Below, piece after piece: positions 1 to 10,975 of a DNA stretch of 64,000 nucleotides; within the stretch, counting starts at the first letter, position 1, and the number at the start of each line of letters is the position of its first letter. The translations under genes and the position numbers were made by a program. This DNA comes from Phascolarctos cinereus (Eukaryota; Chordata; Mammalia; Diprotodontia; Phascolarctidae): positions 124,001 through 188,000 of the forward strand of contig NW_018344253.1 in the NCBI RefSeq assembly GCF_002099425.1, given 5' to 3'. The notes beneath the pieces were generated by a model. That model worked only from the letters and a program-made list of their open reading frames with translations, searched no databases and was not told where the DNA came from.

Positions 1-55
1 TTTTACAGAAAGGCCCAGGGGGAGGGGGAGAATGAATGAATGAATGAATAAATAA

Positions 56-89
<34 letters not shown>

Positions 90-640
90 ACACACACACA
101 TATATATACACACACATACACACATATATATATGCCTAATAGCATGTAAGAATTTCAAGAAGATGCCAACAAAGATCTCTTGAAAACAAGGGAAATGATT
201 GAGTCAAAAATCATTAAAAATATTCAGACTCTCTCTTTATCTCTCTCTATATGTATATATGTACATATATTATACGTGTGTGTGTGTATATATATATATA
301 CATATGTATAAATGCATATATATACACATACACATTTGTCTAGACCTATGAGTTCATCTTCATCACTGTCTGGAACTACCAGGGAGTAAACACCTTCTAC
401 CAATGCAGATTAACAACTGGTCTACAATTTACATTTTCAAGGAGTTGTGGGGGCCACTGACTTGTCCAAGGTCACAATGTCACACACAGGACTTGTATCT
501 AGAATCTATATCATCCCTAAAAAATAAAAGGTTATCTCTGGAACAAAAATTCTCAATAAGATACAAATTCTCATATTCAAAAGGATAAATAGCAAGTATA
601 TTTACCTATGGCAACAATGAAAAGGTATTAGGATTCATCT
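1..640. repeat. AATG, TG/CA and TA microsatellites with unique flank
   Basis: An (AATG)n run at about 34-52 leads into (TG)n at 59-87 and CA/TA-rich sequence to 134. A second TA/TG tract covers 240-330. The remainder to 640 is unremarkable. The region lies in MRPS10 intron 1 if the gene continues to the left. Confidence 0.8.
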
Positions 641-1060
641 CTTTAAAATCTGACCCCAACCTTATTATTATCCCCCTTATTATTAAATGTTACTTTCCAG
701 CCCACATTCTGTTCCAGCCAAACTGGCTTGTTCCCAGTACACATGCAATCCTTCATTTCCATGCCTTTGCATGGGCTGTCTGTCCTTGGTCCCCATTCCA
801 AAAATGGACTTCTACCTCACTTTTCCCTCTCTTAGGTTGCTTCATTTCCTTCAAATCTCTGCTCAAGCACATAAGCATCTCCAGATCTACCCAGCTGCTA
901 GGGTTCTCCCCCAACCCCAAATAAAATCTGCCTTGTATTTTATGTATATATTTGCATATGCTTCTTTAGCTACATATTGTACCCACTACTTAAGGAAAGG
1001 CATAGAATGCTCAGCACTTAATACTTTTTGATTTGCTAATACTAAATGACACTGAATGAA
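640..1060 (+). mobile_element. L2 LINE fragment, C-terminal ORF2 region
   Basis: The plus strand reads HSVPAKLACS and FPCLCMGCLS, recognisable L2 ORF2 C-terminal peptides, followed by an L2-like 3' UTR. It is a decayed fragment and not a host gene. Confidence 0.65.
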
Positions 1061-1655
1061 TGTGTGTCAGCTTCCCTGTTTCTCCAAGTTGAATTATATT
1101 TAAATAAAATACATTTGTATGTCTGAACGCCGCTGTAATTCACCAATATTAAAGTCATAAATTCCTGAATTTATAGATATGAAACGAGAATTCTAAAATG
1201 TTTAATAAAGTAATTCCATTCTGAAGAGCTTATATATATATATATATGTATATTTTTAAAAATATTTGTGAACTTAATCATCAACAAACAATACAGAAAG
1301 AACAAGAGAAAGTTTCTAAAAGAAACTCTGAATTTCTGTTAAAGCATAGAAATTTCTTGGCTTTACTAAGATCAATCAACAAACATTTGTTAAGTTTCTA
1401 TTATGACAAAATTGCCAGATTAGATATTGACAGCCAATGAGAAGAGAGGGTTATGTGTGAAAATATGCTTTATTTGAATACAGTTTAAACTGTCTTGAAT
1501 ATATTTCTTTTTTCAGATGGGGAAGGTGAATAGTAACTTAGGAGAGATTCAGGAAACTACTTTAACCAGTGATTGGAGTAAAGATGCTAGATTACTTTAG
1601 CATTAAAAAAAAAAAGAAAAGACCTGAATAACAGTTCAGGACCTGAGAATGATCT
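1060..1655. other. No recognisable gene or repeat
   Basis: AT-rich sequence with a (TA)n run near 1,230-1,245. I see no exon of MRPS10 or any other gene. Confidence 0.5.
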
Positions 1656-2110
1656 CACTGAATCACAGAACCGAAAGGGACCCCAGAGCCAACTAACCTA
1701 ACTTAACCCCCATTTGATAAATATATTCCCTTTATAGCATCCCTTAAATAGCAGCCATCCAGCCTCCCTCCTCATTACAAAATAACAGATATGGAAGGGC
1801 TCTCAGACATCATCTAGTCTAACCCTCTTCTAACACCCAGCCCTCTCTACAGCACCCCCAAACAAGAAATCATCCAGCCACTGCTTCACGCCTCCTCATC
1901 AAATTCATCCTGTCTTAAATACATCTTAAAGTCAGGCTCTTTCTTTGTTCCCTCAAGGCAAGTCTATTCTTCATTCCCAGTCATTCTATACAGTACAGGC
2001 AGTCTCCCTTCTTTTTCTCACAAACTTTGTAATCCCTCTTTCACATAAGAATTCTTCAAATATGTGAAGTCAGCTGTCACGTCTACCTTGAGTCTCTTTT
2101 CTCACGTGGC
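1655..2110 (-). mobile_element. L3/CR1-type LINE fragment
   Basis: The stretch opens aatcacagaaccgaaaggga and continues catctagtctaaccctct, the reverse complement of a CR1-family 3' region. It ends near gtctaccttgagtctctttt. It is an ancient copy. Confidence 0.55.
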
Positions 2111-2467
2111 CATTGTAGGTATATCACTGTGTAGACCATAAAGTATTACATAATTTTGTGCTATAATTAATTAGATTTACATATGCTCCACTGAAGTCTT
2201 AACTCTGAGGCCTCGTGCCAGCATGGAGGTTACTGTGGACTCCCAATAGTTAAACAGGGCTTCAATCAAGAACCAGAGTGATGGACTGTGGTCTTGCCTC
2301 TAAGTGTGGGGAACCTCACTGCCAAAGAATAGGCCACTTGGAAAGGAACTTTTTGGGCCAAAATGTGTAAAACAACATACTAAAAGTGAAGAGGTTTCAA
2401 TCTGAGGTGATGGAAGCAATACCTACACTGATGAAATGGATCTTATGAATACTAAAGTGTGTTAGTC

Positions 2468-3740
2468 AATCAGACAAAACACATTCATTGTGCGTCTACT
2501 TTGTGCCAGGCACTGCGCTAAGCACTGGGGATACAAAAAGATACAAAATAGTCCTTACCCTCAAGCTCACAATCTAATGGAGGACACAAGCAAATCTGTA
2601 CAAACAAGCTACATACAAGAAAAACAGGAAATAATTTTAAAAGGAAAGAACGAGAATTAAGAGGGGTTGGGAGAGGATTACTGTAATAAGACAGTATTTT
2701 AGTTGGGATTGGAGGGAAGCTAAAGGCAGAGATGAGGAGGGAGAGCATTCCAGCCATGCAGTCAAGCCAGAAAGAATGCCTAGAGCTGAGAGATGGGAGT
2801 GTCTTTCTTGTCACGGAACAGCCAGGAGGCCAGTGTCACTGGATCTGAGAGTCATGTGGCAGGGAATAAAGCATCAGAAGTCTGGAAAAGTGGAGGGGGG
2901 GGGGAATGTTAGGTTATGAAGGGCTCTGAATGCTAAGTTGAGGATTTGTATTTGATCTTAGAGACAAAAGGGAGCCAATGCAGTTTGTCTGTTTGCTTTT
3001 TTGGGGGGGGAAGTGACACGGTTGGACCTGCATTTTAGGAAAATCACTTTTGTGGCTGAATGGAGGTCGGATTGGAGTAGGGAGTGACTTAAGGTAGGCA
3101 GATCCACCAGCAGGCTATTGCAATAATACAAGAGGTGATGAGAGTCTATGCCAGAGCGGTAACAGTGTCAGAGGTGAGAAAGAAGTATATTTGAAAGATA
3201 TAAAGGAAAAATTGACAGATCTTGGCAATGGGGACATGGAGAGTGAAAGATTGTGGGGAGTCAAGAGTGATACAAGGTTGTGAGCCAGAGGGAATGGGAA
3301 AATAGCATTGCTCTCCAATGAATAAGGAAGCTAGGTGGGAAAGAGGATTTAGGGTGAAAGAGAAGTTCAGTTTTAGACATGTTTAGTTTAAGATACATAG
3401 TGGATATCAACTTAAAGGTGTCTGAAAGACAGTTGGAGATATGACCTGGAGGTCAGCAGAGAGGTAAGGACAGGATAGGTAGATCTAAGAAGCATCAGAT
3501 AAAGTTGGTAATGAAATCTATGGGAGCTAATAAGATCGCCAAGTGAAGTAGTGGAAAAGGAGAGAAAGGCCCAGAACAGAGCCCTGTGGGACATGAAAGG
3601 TTAGTGGGTGTGACCTGGATGAGGATTCAGCAAAGAAGACCAAGGAGCAGTTTCACAGGTAGAAGCAGAACCAGGAGAACAGTGTCTTAAAAACCTAGAG
3701 AATAAAATGTCAAGAAGAAAAGATGATCAAAAGTACCAAA
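2468..3740 (-). mobile_element. L2 LINE, about 1.27 kb with reverse-transcriptase relics
   Basis: The left end is the reverse complement of the L2 3' terminus (tgtgccaggcactgcgctaa). Further right, the minus strand encodes pieces such as TTSLGDLISSHRFHYQLYLM and MSPLPRSVNFSF, remnants of the CR1/L2 reverse transcriptase (consensus LGDLIHSHGFNYHLYADD). It is broken by many changes. Antisense L2 of this type recurs at 7.7, 11.2, 18.5 and 48.5 kb. Confidence 0.8.
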
Positions 3741-3754
3741 GGCTTCACAGGATA

Positions 3755-3960
3755 ACTGATTTAGAGATGGAAAAGACTTTCAAGACTATCTGGTCCAACC
3801 CCCTCAATTTTACACATGAGGAAACTGAGGCCCAGGAAGGTAAAATGACTTACCCAAAATCATCCAGGTAATTAGTACAGTGCAAAGCCAGAATTGGAAT
3901 CCACATCTTCTGACTCCAAACCCAATGCTTTTTTCCAATACACCACACATTACAAACAAC
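3755..3960 (-). mobile_element. L3/MIR-like repeat fragment
   Basis: It contains ctatctggtccaacccc and cacatgaggaaactgaggcc, the common antisense L3/MIR motifs. Strongly diverged. Confidence 0.6.
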
Positions 3961-4302
3961 AGTTATTAATGTTATGTATTGCATTGATATTGTAATGCAT
4001 TTTCAGAAAAGGAGATGATCAGTCATGTAATGAAAGCCAGCATCAACAGAGGAAAAAACTGGTATTCACAATACACAAAAAGCCTTGAGTCCATGTTGTA
4101 TTTACCCCAGTTTAAGTGTTAGCTCAAAGTCAAGGCCATTTCATTTCTGTCTTGGTATCCTCAGCACCCAACATAGTGTCTTTCTCAAAGGAGCTTTTGG
4201 ATTGAGAAAAGCCTGCAGCCCAAAAGGTGGATGGATGTTCTACAGGAGAATAGTCACACAAGATGACTGAAATAAGCATGGCTAAAGGAGGTTATGAACT
4301 CA

Positions 4303-4535
4303 CTTACGTGCAGCACAGTGGATAGAACTGGGCCTGGAGTCAGGAAGGCACAAGTTCAAATTTACCCTGAGACACAATAACTATGTGACCCTGGGCAAGT
4401 CACTGTAACCTGTTTGCTCAGTTTCCTCAACTGTAAAAATAACAGTACCTATTGTTGTTAGGATTAAACAAGATATTTCTAAAGTGCTTAGCACAGCGCC
4501 TGGAACACAGCAGGCTCTATATAAATGCTTATTCC
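4303..4535 (+). mobile_element. CORE-SINE/MIR-type SINE
   Basis: tRNA-derived head (cagcacagtggatagaac), central tgtgaccctgggcaagtcac, and a MIR-like 3' part (gtgcttagcacagcgcctgg). A marsupial SINE of moderate age. Confidence 0.8.
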
Positions 4536-4620
4536 TCCCCCCTTTGCCCTTCACTTAACTATAATAATTATCATAACCCATTAATATAGGGCTTTACAGC
4601 TTACAAAATGCTTTCTGATG

Positions 4621-5213
4621 CAGGGTAAAGAACACTGGACTGGAGAAGGCCAAGTTCTAGTCAATGCTGACATTTACTAATTGTGTGTATTAACTCCCTC
4701 TCCTTTTCCTCATCTATAAAATGTAGTGATGGTACTAGATGGCTTCTGTGCTCCCAACAGGTTCTGACATTTGTTTTCTAATAGTCTATATTCCAAAGTC
4801 CCTCCCAGCTTTGATATTCAATGTTCTGTGTTTTCACATTCTAAACTAAGTACCTCCCAGATATAACTGTCTACATTCGGTGTTCTAACCATCTATGTTC
4901 TAAAATTCCTTCGTCCTCTGATATTCTACATCATGTTCTAACATTCTTGGTTCCAAGGGCCTTTCCAGTTCTTACTGTCTATGTTCTAAAGACCAAAGCT
5001 GGATTCTGGCATTCTAAACTCTGCATTCCTTCCATCTCTAACACTGGGAATTCTAAAGCTGTCTGTGTTCTAAATGAAATGCTCTAAAGACTGTCTAGAC
5101 TCAGAGCTCCTTTCAGCTTTAACATTCTATATTTGAAAACTAATTGTGCACTTAACCAAATGTTATAAAAAACTTAGGCTCTAACATTCTACCATACTGT
5201 TTTCACATTCTAG
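4621..5213 (+). repeat. MIR-type SINE running into a degenerate tail-derived minisatellite, part 1
   Basis: A SINE (4,621-4,760, ending in ggtactagatggcttctg) passes into many imperfect copies of a unit like CCTTCCAGCTCTAACATTCTATGTTCTAAAG split across lines of 20 or fewer: ccttccagctctaacattc, then tatgttctaaag. Units are about 30-45 bp and diverged. The array is interrupted by an L2 copy and resumes at 5,935. Confidence 0.7.
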
Positions 5214-5636
5214 GACGACATTCCGTCACCCGTATCCAAGTTCAATAGACTCCAGTTGCGTCCCATTGCCTCCAACACCAAATATAAAATGTTCCATTTG
5301 ACATCCAAAGCCTTTCATAACCTAACCCCCTCCTATCTTACCAGTCTTCTTACATCAAGAGACAGGCCTCTTTCTTGTTCCGTGAACAAAACACTCCATC
5401 TCTCAGCTCGGTATTTCGTCAGGCTGTCCCTCATGCCTGCAATGCTTCCCCTCCTCTACTCTGCCTCCTGCCTTCCCTAACTTCCTTTAAGTCCTAATTA
5501 AAGTCCCATCTTCTACAGTGAGCCTTTCCCAAACCCTCTTCATTCTTGTGCCTTAACCTCTTTTAATAATTTCCCCTATTCTACATCTAACTTGTTGGTA
5601 CGTTTGTTGTGTCTCCTATTAAGATGTAACTTCTTT
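5214..5636 (+). mobile_element. L2 LINE 3' part inside the minisatellite
   Basis: Plus-strand peptides RPIASNTKYKMFHLTSKAFH and NLTPSYLTSLLTSR are typical L2 ORF2 C-terminal sequence, followed by the L2 3' UTR. The copy's 3' end (tatctccagctcttagcaca) resumes at 5,868. Confidence 0.75.
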
Positions 5637-5639
5637 TTG

Positions 5640-5940
5640 GAATTAAGGTGGGCAGATCCACCAGTAGGCTACTGCAAGAATCAGAGGTAGGGGGGCAGCT
5701 AGATGGCACTGTGGATAGAGCAGGGCCCTGGATTCAGGAGGACCTGAGTGCAAATCTGCCCTTAGACACATAACAATTGTAGCTGGGTGACCCTAAGCAA
5801 GTCACTTAACCCCACTGCCTAGCCAAAAAAAAAAAAAAAAGAATCCAAGAGATGATGAGAGCCTATACTAGTATCTCCAGCTCTTAGCACAGTGCCTGGC
5901 ACATAGTAGAAGCTTAATAAATGTCTGCTGATTGTTTGAA
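5640..5940. mobile_element. Antisense L2 patch carrying a SINE, then the sense L2 3' end
   Basis: Bases 5,648-5,680 and 5,842-5,866 match antisense L2 sequence seen at 3,093-3,155 (cagatccaccag, caagag.tgatgagag). A CORE-SINE lies between them at 5,693-5,841 with an A tail. After 5,868 the sense L2 3' terminus (cagtgcctggcacatagtag) resumes. Confidence 0.7.
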
Positions 5941-6150
5941 CTAGGCTCTGAGTTCCCTCTGGCTCTAGGTTCTAAACTAAATGCCATAATGACCCTCTAC
6001 GCGCTATGTTCTCACATTCTAGGCTCGGAGTCCCTGGTTAACATTCTATGTTCTGAAGACCGTCTCAATTGACATTCTAGACTCTTCCAAGCTCTCAAGT
6101 GTTTTAACGTTCTCGATTCTAAACTTCCTTCCAGCTCTGCCTTTCTATGA
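5935..6150 (+). repeat. SINE-tail minisatellite, part 2
   Basis: The same units as at 4,760-5,213 continue (gttctaaactaaatgcc, cacattctaggctc, acattctatgttctgaagac) up to the edge of the CpG island. Confidence 0.7.
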
Positions 6151-6189
6151 GATGGATCGATGAGTCCCCTGAAAACTGCAGTGACGGGA

Positions 6190-6520
6190 TGCTTATGCCC
6201 ATTTCACAGACCGAAAGGCCGCGCTGAGGGAAGCGCGAGGACAGCCCGCGATCCTCCAGCGCCGTCTCCGGGGCCAAACGAGCCGGGCCGCCAATCCGCT
6301 CTAAAGGCGGATGCCGAAAGTTCAGGGATTTAGCACCCCGAGCCACGATGGTGGCCCCAGGAAGCCACCACCCGGCCACCCAGTCCCCAGTTTCCCTCCT
6401 CGGTCACCTGCCGGAGGCCCCGCCACACAGCCCCGACCGCCGCCCGCGCAGCCATCTTGCCGCCTGACTCCTCCCCCACGTCACTTCCGGGGGGCCGGAT
6501 TGCACCCTCTGTAACCATAG
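6190..6520 (-). promoter_or_regulatory. MRPS10: CpG-island promoter of MRPS10
   Basis: This is the only clearly CpG-dense stretch in the window and it covers the first MRPS10 exon. Minus-strand CCGGAAGT (6483-6490) is an ETS/GABP (NRF-2) site. CAAGATGGCTGC (6448-6459) overlaps the start codon and matches the YY1 consensus. Both motifs are typical of TATA-less promoters of mitochondrial-protein genes. The left part contains a decayed SINE piece around 6,190-6,230. The transcription start is probably just upstream of 6456, within about 60 bases. No divergent plus-strand gene is visible. Confidence 0.8.
6408..6455 (-). CDS. MRPS10: MRPS10 coding exon 1 (mitochondrial ribosomal protein S10)
   Basis: The exon encodes MAARAAVGAVWRGLRQ, which aligns with the human MRPS10 start (MAARTAFGAVCRRLWQ, recalled). 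MRPS10 is a component of the small subunit of the mitochondrial ribosome, and this Arg-rich, acid-free N-terminus fits a matrix-targeting presequence. The ATG lies in good context (AAG before, G after), and the exon ends in CAG followed by a gtgacc donor in phase 0, where the human first exon also seems to end. An in-frame upstream ATG at 6516-6518 would add 21 residues; it is less likely because the human protein begins at MAAR. No later MRPS10 exon was found in the 6.4 kb to the left, so intron 1 is at least that long. TRERF1 follows on the right in the same orientation, as in human, which supports the identity. Confidence 0.85.
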
Positions 6521-7560
6521 AGTTTCCCTCTAGCGGAAAGAAGGTCCCGTTGAGAGTAGACCCGTTCTCATTGAAAGGATCATAGAGACAAGATTCCCGG
6601 TGTTTTCAGGTAGAAAGGCAAGAAGTTCTTGCTCTGTTCAACCCCTGGAAAATCACTAGGAGTTGCGGATACGAGTGGAAGTCTGCTCTCTGCCAGTTAT
6701 GCCCCAAGTGACCTTGGGAAAAATAGTTTCTGTCCAAGGGAGACTTTAATTCCTGCCAGGAGAGGAAGCAGTAAACTGAGGGCAGAAGCCACCAGCCTCC
6801 TCTCCTCAAAGGAAGGTGGTACGGGCTAGCCCCACGTCTCTATCCACTTAGATATTGTTATTCCTAGTACATGCAATCAGGTTGACGCTAACTTCCGATG
6901 GCTGTTTCAATGTTGGGGAGGAAGGAAGGACCCTTAAGCTCTAGATCCAAGACTTGACCCATTTCCATCCAAATTCCAATTTTAGCCAAGAAAACCCATC
7001 TATCCAAATTGGCAGCACAATAGAAATCAGAGACGGTCTACATAGGAGGATATATACCAGACAGTACAAAGTGAAGATCTGCAATTGTGAGCAAGTTAAC
7101 TCAGCTCAACCAACAGAGAAAGTCCAATATCTCACCCAAGAAGAAATTCCCCAAAGTCTCTAGTGTAGCAAGCTGGGGGTGGGACATGATGGAGACTGCC
7201 AGCTCCACTCATGGGGCTTCTTCCCAGATTCTTTTCCTTCAGCAACCTGAAGTAGAGTTAGCATCTTCTCTCTCAAAACTGGAAGCCAAAAGTGTCTGAG
7301 AGACTGCAAGGTTGGAAGCAGCCCAAAGCTTGAATAGAGCTGGAAGAAAAACTTAAGAGCTCTTGTGCTCACCAACTCTGCCTTGCCCTTCACACAGAAC
7401 AGGGCATTGATCTCCACCAATAAGGAAAGAGTCCTATGCCAGTGGGCTTTGGGACTAGGGTTACATGCAAAATATTTTTGAAAGTAATACAAAGTAATTT
7501 CATGAGAGAGTGAGTACCCTGTGGCATCTGAGCTGTGATTGTAAAGAAGCTATGTATTAT
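6520..7560. other. Upstream flank of MRPS10, no recognised gene
   Basis: The sequence upstream of the promoter looks single-copy. Short open frames on both strands show no family features. Confidence 0.45.
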
Positions 7561-7567
7561 ATAGCTT

Positions 7568-7568
7568 T

Positions 7569-7623
<55 letters not shown>

Positions 7624-7735
7624 ATAGATATAGATATAGATATAGATATATAGATATATAGGTACATATGTATGTATATAATACATATATCATATGTATG
7701 TACATATATATAATACATATATCATATGTATTATA
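7568..7735 (+). repeat. (GATA)n microsatellite with TA-rich tail
   Basis: About 13 uninterrupted GATA units (7,569-7,622) are followed by imperfect TATAGA and ATACATAT units to about 7,735. Confidence 0.95.
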
Positions 7736-7739
7736 GGAG

Positions 7740-8065
7740 GTAGAGGTGAAGAGGAAGTATATTTCAGACATGAGGTACCACTTGTGCAAAGGTACAAAGG
7801 TGGGGAGATGAAATGTCCTGTATAAAAGCTAGTAACAGATCAGTCGTCTTGGAATAGAGAGTATGCAAAGGAGAATAATATGGAATAAAACTAGAAAGGT
7901 AGGTGAGAACTAGATCCTGAAAAACTTTAAATATCAGTTGGAGGATTTTATATTTTATGCTATGAGCAATAAGTAACCATGGAATATTTTTAAGTGACAT
8001 GGTGAGATCTGTGTTTAGGAATACCAGTTTGGCAACTGTGTAGAGGACAGTTTTAAGAATGAAAA
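7740..8065 (-). mobile_element. L2 LINE fragment
   Basis: Antisense L2 internal sequence (gatcctgaaaaactttaaat, tgacatggtgagatctgtg), diverged. Confidence 0.65.
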
Positions 8066-8239
8066 AAAAAAGAAAAGAAATACTCTAATTGAGTGGGTAC
8101 ACTGGAAGAAGTATTAATTCTGGGTAGCATGCCTGGATGATAGTGGTATCTTGAGGTCTTCAGGATCCTGTATGGTTCTTCTAGATTGATATGGTCACTT
8201 CTAGGCCATGATCTCCAAAGCAAGCTACCTTCAATCTGG

Positions 8240-8705
8240 CCATTATCCTCACCTTCTCACCACCAGAACTATAGACTTTGCTCCTGAAATCACTCTAAGC
8301 ACTAATGGGTAAGCTTTCCTCTTATCTTCCCCAGAACCAAGCTTCTACCTCACTTCCTAGCCACTAGCTCCAAACCATGTTATCTATACTCCAAACCATG
8401 AAGCCCCACCCTCTCCCAAAGACCAGCTCCCTTTTCTGTGTTCTTTCCCCCTACTAAAATATAAACTCCTTGAGATCAGGAATTGTCTTGTTTGCAGTTA
8501 CCGTCAACCTGGTTTCGTCCATCTACGGAGACAGTTTTATCCTGATGTGTCCCCTGTGCATGATACAGCTTCTTGGAGCCACAGATGAGAATTGGGTGAA
8601 AGGTGTACACCAAAGTTGGATGAGCAGCCCTGAAAACATCTCAGCAAGCCCTCACACCATACACCCCAACTGACATATAGTAAGTGCTTTAGAAATATTC
8701 TTTCT
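8240..8705 (+). mobile_element. L2 3' end with an unexplained insert
   Basis: tatctatactcc...ataaactccttgagatc and gacatatagtaagtgct are L2 3' UTR pieces. Between them about 8,505-8,665 holds sequence foreign to L2 that I cannot assign. Confidence 0.5.
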
Positions 8706-9774
8706 TTCTTTCTTCCTTTCCTTCTATCCATTTACCTGTCCTAAAGATGTTAGAGTAAATGGAAGCAGATAAGTATAACTCTCTCACAGGCACTCTAGCA
8801 AAGATGAAAAAAGAAAAGCAGATCAAATAATGATAAAGAAATCTAAAGAGAAACTACAGTAAGTCCACACTAAGAAACAGCCAGAAGCTTGTAACACTAT
8901 GGAAGGGTATCTAGCAGAAAAACTCAACTCAGAAGCATGATTCACAAAAGATCTATAGCATGCAGACCAGGGGAACCCTGGAGCTTGCAGGTATATACCC
9001 AGTATGTAAATTCAAATCAGAGACTAGTCAAGAGCACATGAAACCCACAGCTACATTGCTCTGAGCCCAAACAGGAGGTCAGTCAGGATCCTACAGGACT
9101 TAGGAGCCTGTTGGGGAGCTCAGACAGGGAGGATCATGACCAGGCTGCACCCTGGATCAGACCGGAGTTAAACCTGATATCCTCAAAGAACATAGTATAC
9201 AGTATCTGGAGGAAGTAGCAGCAGGGACTGATATAACACACAAAAGCCAAATTCAGCAAGTAGAGCTGGAAAAATGAGTAAATAAAAGCGATTTTATTTC
9301 TTTTACTGATGTTTATTTTACTGATGATTAAGAAATATTTTGAAACTAGAAATGCCCAAGATGCAAACCCAGAAGAAGAAAATAATTCCACAATATCTAC
9401 AAGGAAAGCCTGAGAAAAGAACACAAATTTGCCATAAGTTCTACTAGCTTGAAACAGGAACACAGATTCACCATAAGCTCTACCAGAACAGGAAGAAACA
9501 AAGCAAGAGGTTTGGGGTTTTTTTTATGATATTATAAGTAAAATGAGAGCTTAATGGAGAATAGGAAAGGAAATGTGAATGCTGCAGGAAATAATGGAAA
9601 AGAAAGTAAGAGCTCTAGAGAAAAGAATTGTAAAGAGAATGAGCAAATTAGTAGAGAAGGTACAAAACATTAGTAAAGTAACAAACCCCTTGAAAATTAG
9701 ACCAACTACACAGAAACCTTGAATTCATGAACCAAGAAATACTAGAACAAAATTTTTAAACTGTAAATATGGAA

Positions 9775-9880
9775 GGAAAGGAGGAAGAAAGGAAGGAAGG
9801 AAGGAAGGAAGGAAGGAAGGAAGGAAGGAAGGAAGGAAGGAAGGAAGGAAGGAAAGAAGGAAGGAAGGAAGAGAGAAGGG
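9775..9880 (+). repeat. (GGAA)n microsatellite
   Basis: More than 20 nearly perfect GGAA units lie inside the L1 relic. Confidence 0.95.
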
Positions 9881-9996
9881 AGGGAAATAAATATTAATTA
9901 CCTACTATAGGCCAAACACTGAGCTAAGTGCTTTACAAAAATCTCATTTGGAAGAAAAACATATAGCTATCTTCCTTCAAAAGCAACTGACCTGGA

Positions 9997-10142
9997 GGGC
10001 AGCTAGGTGGTGCAGTGGATAGAGCACTGGCCTTGGATTCAGAAGGACCTGAGTTCAAATCCAGCCTCAGACACATAATACTTACTAGCTGTGTGACCCT
10101 GGGTAAGTCACTTAACCCCATTGCCCAACCAAAAACAAAAGC
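9997..10142 (+). mobile_element. Young CORE-SINE with a perfect 18-bp target-site duplication
   Basis: Body from gggcagctaggtggtgcag to an A-rich tail. The flanking duplication aaaagcaactgacctgga is identical at 9,979-9,996 and 10,143-10,160. It inserted into the L1 relic and is therefore younger than it. Confidence 0.95.
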
Positions 10143-10730
10143 AAAAGCAACTGACCTGGAAAACAGGTAAGATAATCTAAGAATCATTGGCAAACCTGAA
10201 TCTAAGAATCATTTTCACCTGAAAATCATAACCATAAAAAAAAGCTAGATACCATATATCAGAAAATCATGAATGACAAGTGCCCAGATTTATTGGAACC
10301 AGAAGGCAAGGGGAAAATGCAAAAAATCTAGTAGTCATCTCCTGAAAGAAACCCCCACAAAAAACCCTCAAGATGACGCAGTAAAAAATCCAGAACTTCT
10401 CATTCAAACAAAAGGTAGTAAAAACAGCCAGAAAAAAATTCAAGTACTAAGGAGCCATAGCCAGCATGACTTAGAGAGCTCAGAATACATCATTCTAGAT
10501 GGCAAAAGATAGAGGCTTACAACTAAGAACAATTTACTCAAGAAGACTGAGTATGATCTACAGGAGAAAATATCAGCCTTTAATAAACTTGAAGCCCTCC
10601 AGGCATTCCTGCTAATAATTAATTAATTAATTAGTTAGTTAATTGAATGAACAAATAAATGAATAAATAAATAAATGAGTGAATGAATAAATAAATAAAA
10701 AGACAAGAGCTGAGTAGATGCTATGAGAAG

Positions 10731-10975
10731 GCAGCTAATTGGTATGGTGGATAGAGTGCTGATCCTGGAGTCAGGAAGACCTGAACTCAAATCTAGCCTC
10801 ACTTACTAGCTGTGTGACCTTGGGCAAGTCACATAACCCTGTTTACCTCAGTTTCGTCATCTGTCAAATGAGCTGGAGTAGGAGTGGCAAACCACTCCAA
10901 TATCTTTCCCAAGAAAACTCCAAATGGGATAATGAAGAGTCAAATGTTACTGAGACGACTGAACAACAGATACGA
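10731..10975 (+). mobile_element. CORE-SINE, long form
   Basis: Head tatggtggatagagtgctg, then tgtgaccttgggcaagtcac, and a 3' part ending gactgaacaacag. This is the long SINE subtype seen repeatedly in the window. Confidence 0.85.

Larger units (their letters stand above)
8755..10720 (+). mobile_element. L1-related LINE relic (5' region and ORF1; possibly ORF1-only HAL1 type)
   Basis: The stretch reads like a marsupial L1 5' region followed by ORF1, including remnants of the C-terminal ORF1 block (HLLKETPTKNPQ, NSQKKIQVL) and gaagccctccaggcattcct. No ORF2 follows; it ends in an AATT/AATA-rich tail near 10,615-10,700. It is interrupted by a (GGAA)n run and a young SINE. ORF1 without ORF2 suggests a HAL1-like element or a truncated L1. 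Confidence 0.6.

Noticed and set aside
687-1031. 114-codon open frame
   Set aside because: Residues match the C-terminal part of L2 ORF2, so it is a LINE relic.
1-6407. Search for MRPS10 exons 2-7
   Set aside because: No minus-strand segment resembles the conserved S10 core, so the exons must lie left of the window.
7390-7789. Open frames rich in IYLS repeats
   Set aside because: Translation of the (GATA)n microsatellite.
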